Below, piece after piece: positions 63,404 through 64,000 of a stretch of DNA of 64,000 bases. Below the pieces are notes generated by a model that saw only the letters and a program-made list of their open reading frames with translations, searched no databases and had not been told where the DNA came from. The translations under genes and the position numbers were made by a program. This stretch comes from Moraxella sp. VT-16-12 (GTDB taxonomy: Bacteria > Pseudomonadota > Gammaproteobacteria > Pseudomonadales > Moraxellaceae), in the NCBI RefSeq assembly GCF_002224245.2, contig NZ_NKHK02000001.1, positions 331,154-395,153 on the forward strand, in the 5' to 3' direction. Positions within the stretch are counted from its first letter, which is position 1, and each line of letters begins with the position of its first letter.

Positions 63404-64000
63404 TTAGTGTAAAAATAAATTTCTAAAAAATAAAAACCAACCGTAAATAGATTTTATAGCTAAAACTGCAAATACAAATGCAAAATTCCAAAAAAAACCA
63501 TCTATCCAATGTTGTTTATTAAACAACAGCATTGCACTCATATCTAAGAAAAAGAAATAAAGAATGATTGATAAAAACAATAATGTTACTACTAATGTCG
63601 TAAAACCAGAAAAAATAAAAGAACCCACAGAATAAATATTTCTAGGGTCAATGCGAGCAAAGCCCAACCAATCCAAAAGTCGCCACATAATGATTGCTAA
63701 TGCACCCAATATCAAAGGAAAACCAAAACTTCTAAATACCTGAAAAAGAGCGGTTGCTCCGCCAAAGTCAGAAGCAAGAAACTCTCTTTCACTTGTATAA
63801 AGCTGATATAACGCCACATCTTTGGGTTTGATGCGAACTGAAAATAACTGATGATTAACTCCTTCATCAGACACAAAATCGGTATTGGCTCTGACCCATT
63901 CAATCAACCACGTCGCCCAACTTGGCTCCCACACCAACGCCAACTCCTTCACCCAAGCTGAGATAAAGAACACTTCAAACAAGAAGTAGCTGCCCAAAAA
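63404..64000 (-). CDS. multi-pass membrane protein upstream of the RTX gene (5' end cut)
   Basis: About 198 residues are visible and the frame is open to the window edge, so the start is missing. A Trp-rich amphipathic N-terminal part is followed by an extracytoplasmic-looking segment (about residues 35-80). Helices follow at about 88-112, 122-158 and 165-195. No family is recognised. The stop codon is 11-14 bases from the RTX start, with the RTX ribosome-binding site in between, so both genes are almost certainly co-transcribed. It could be an immunity, processing or export-accessory protein for the RTX product; sequence alone does not decide. Confidence 0.7.
   Translation of the reverse strand, partial: FLGSYFLFEVFFISAWVKELALVWEPSWATWLIEWVRANTDFVSDEGVNHQLFSVRIKPKDVALYQLYTSEREFLASDFGGATALFQVFRSFGFPLILGALAIIMWRLLDWLGFARIDPRNIYSVGSFIFSGFTTLVVTLLFLSIILYFFFLDMSAMLLFNKQHWIDGFFWNFAFVFAVLAIKSIYGWFLFFRNLFLH

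Overview
The window looks like chromosomal DNA of a Moraxellaceae gammaproteobacterium, most likely a Moraxella of a mammalian host. The evidence is the mix of genes: a TbpB/TbpA-type iron-acquisition pair, a FimX-type twitching-motility regulator, a wax ester synthase/DGAT, a large RTX protein and Moraxellaceae-like housekeeping genes (lnt, dxs, suhB, purL, htpG). The species cannot be fixed from sequence alone. No insertion sequence, integrase, CRISPR array or rRNA was seen.

Layout. 0-5.4 kb: a His-rich lipoprotein (cut by the window edge), ychF, a small lipoprotein divergent from an XRE regulator, a secreted-protein gene broken at a tetranucleotide repeat, a YuiF/NhaC-family transporter and 5-formyl-THF cyclo-ligase. 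5.4-16 kb: an iron-responsive block with fumC, a TbpB/TbpA-like pair and the efeO-efeB-efeU iron-uptake operon; each transcription unit is preceded by a sigma70-like promoter overlapped by a Fur-box-like sequence. 16-21.5 kb: cydDC, then htpG, which has a sigma32-type promoter and a hairpin that buries its ribosome-binding site. 21.6-27 kb: a small secreted Cys protein, a Blc-type lipocalin and purL. 27.4-31.3 kb: a probable c-di-GMP signalling pair (PilZ-like protein plus degenerate GGDEF/EAL FimX-like protein). 31.3-35.4 kb: a MoxR-DUF58-TgpA operon. 35.4-40.7 kb: one very large protein that joins a DnaQ-like exonuclease, a RecQ helicase and a UvrD-type helicase. 40.8-47.5 kb: a membrane-anchored low-complexity protein, lnt, ribA, dxs, suhB and a membrane protein with a J-like N-terminus. 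48-54 kb: a three-gene ABC importer of the TrpXYZ-like class, purU, a wax ester synthase and thiG. 54-54.4 kb: a tRNA operon (Lys, Lys, Asn). 54.5-64 kb: azlCD, a PreP-like M16 protease, and a 1.5-kb-residue-class RTX protein (about 1536 aa) downstream of a membrane-protein gene cut by the window edge.

How they work together. The clearest theme is iron: host-protein iron capture (TbpBA-like), periplasmic/inner-membrane ferrous uptake (EfeOBU) and an iron-independent class II fumarase appear to share Fur control. Envelope functions are also prominent: lipoprotein acylation (Lnt), several lipoproteins, CydDC thiol export, and the secreted RTX protein. The observations most worth following are the htpG 5' leader, the exonuclease-RecQ-UvrD fusion, the RTX/membrane-protein pair, the CCTA-repeat frameshift gene and the FimX partner protein.
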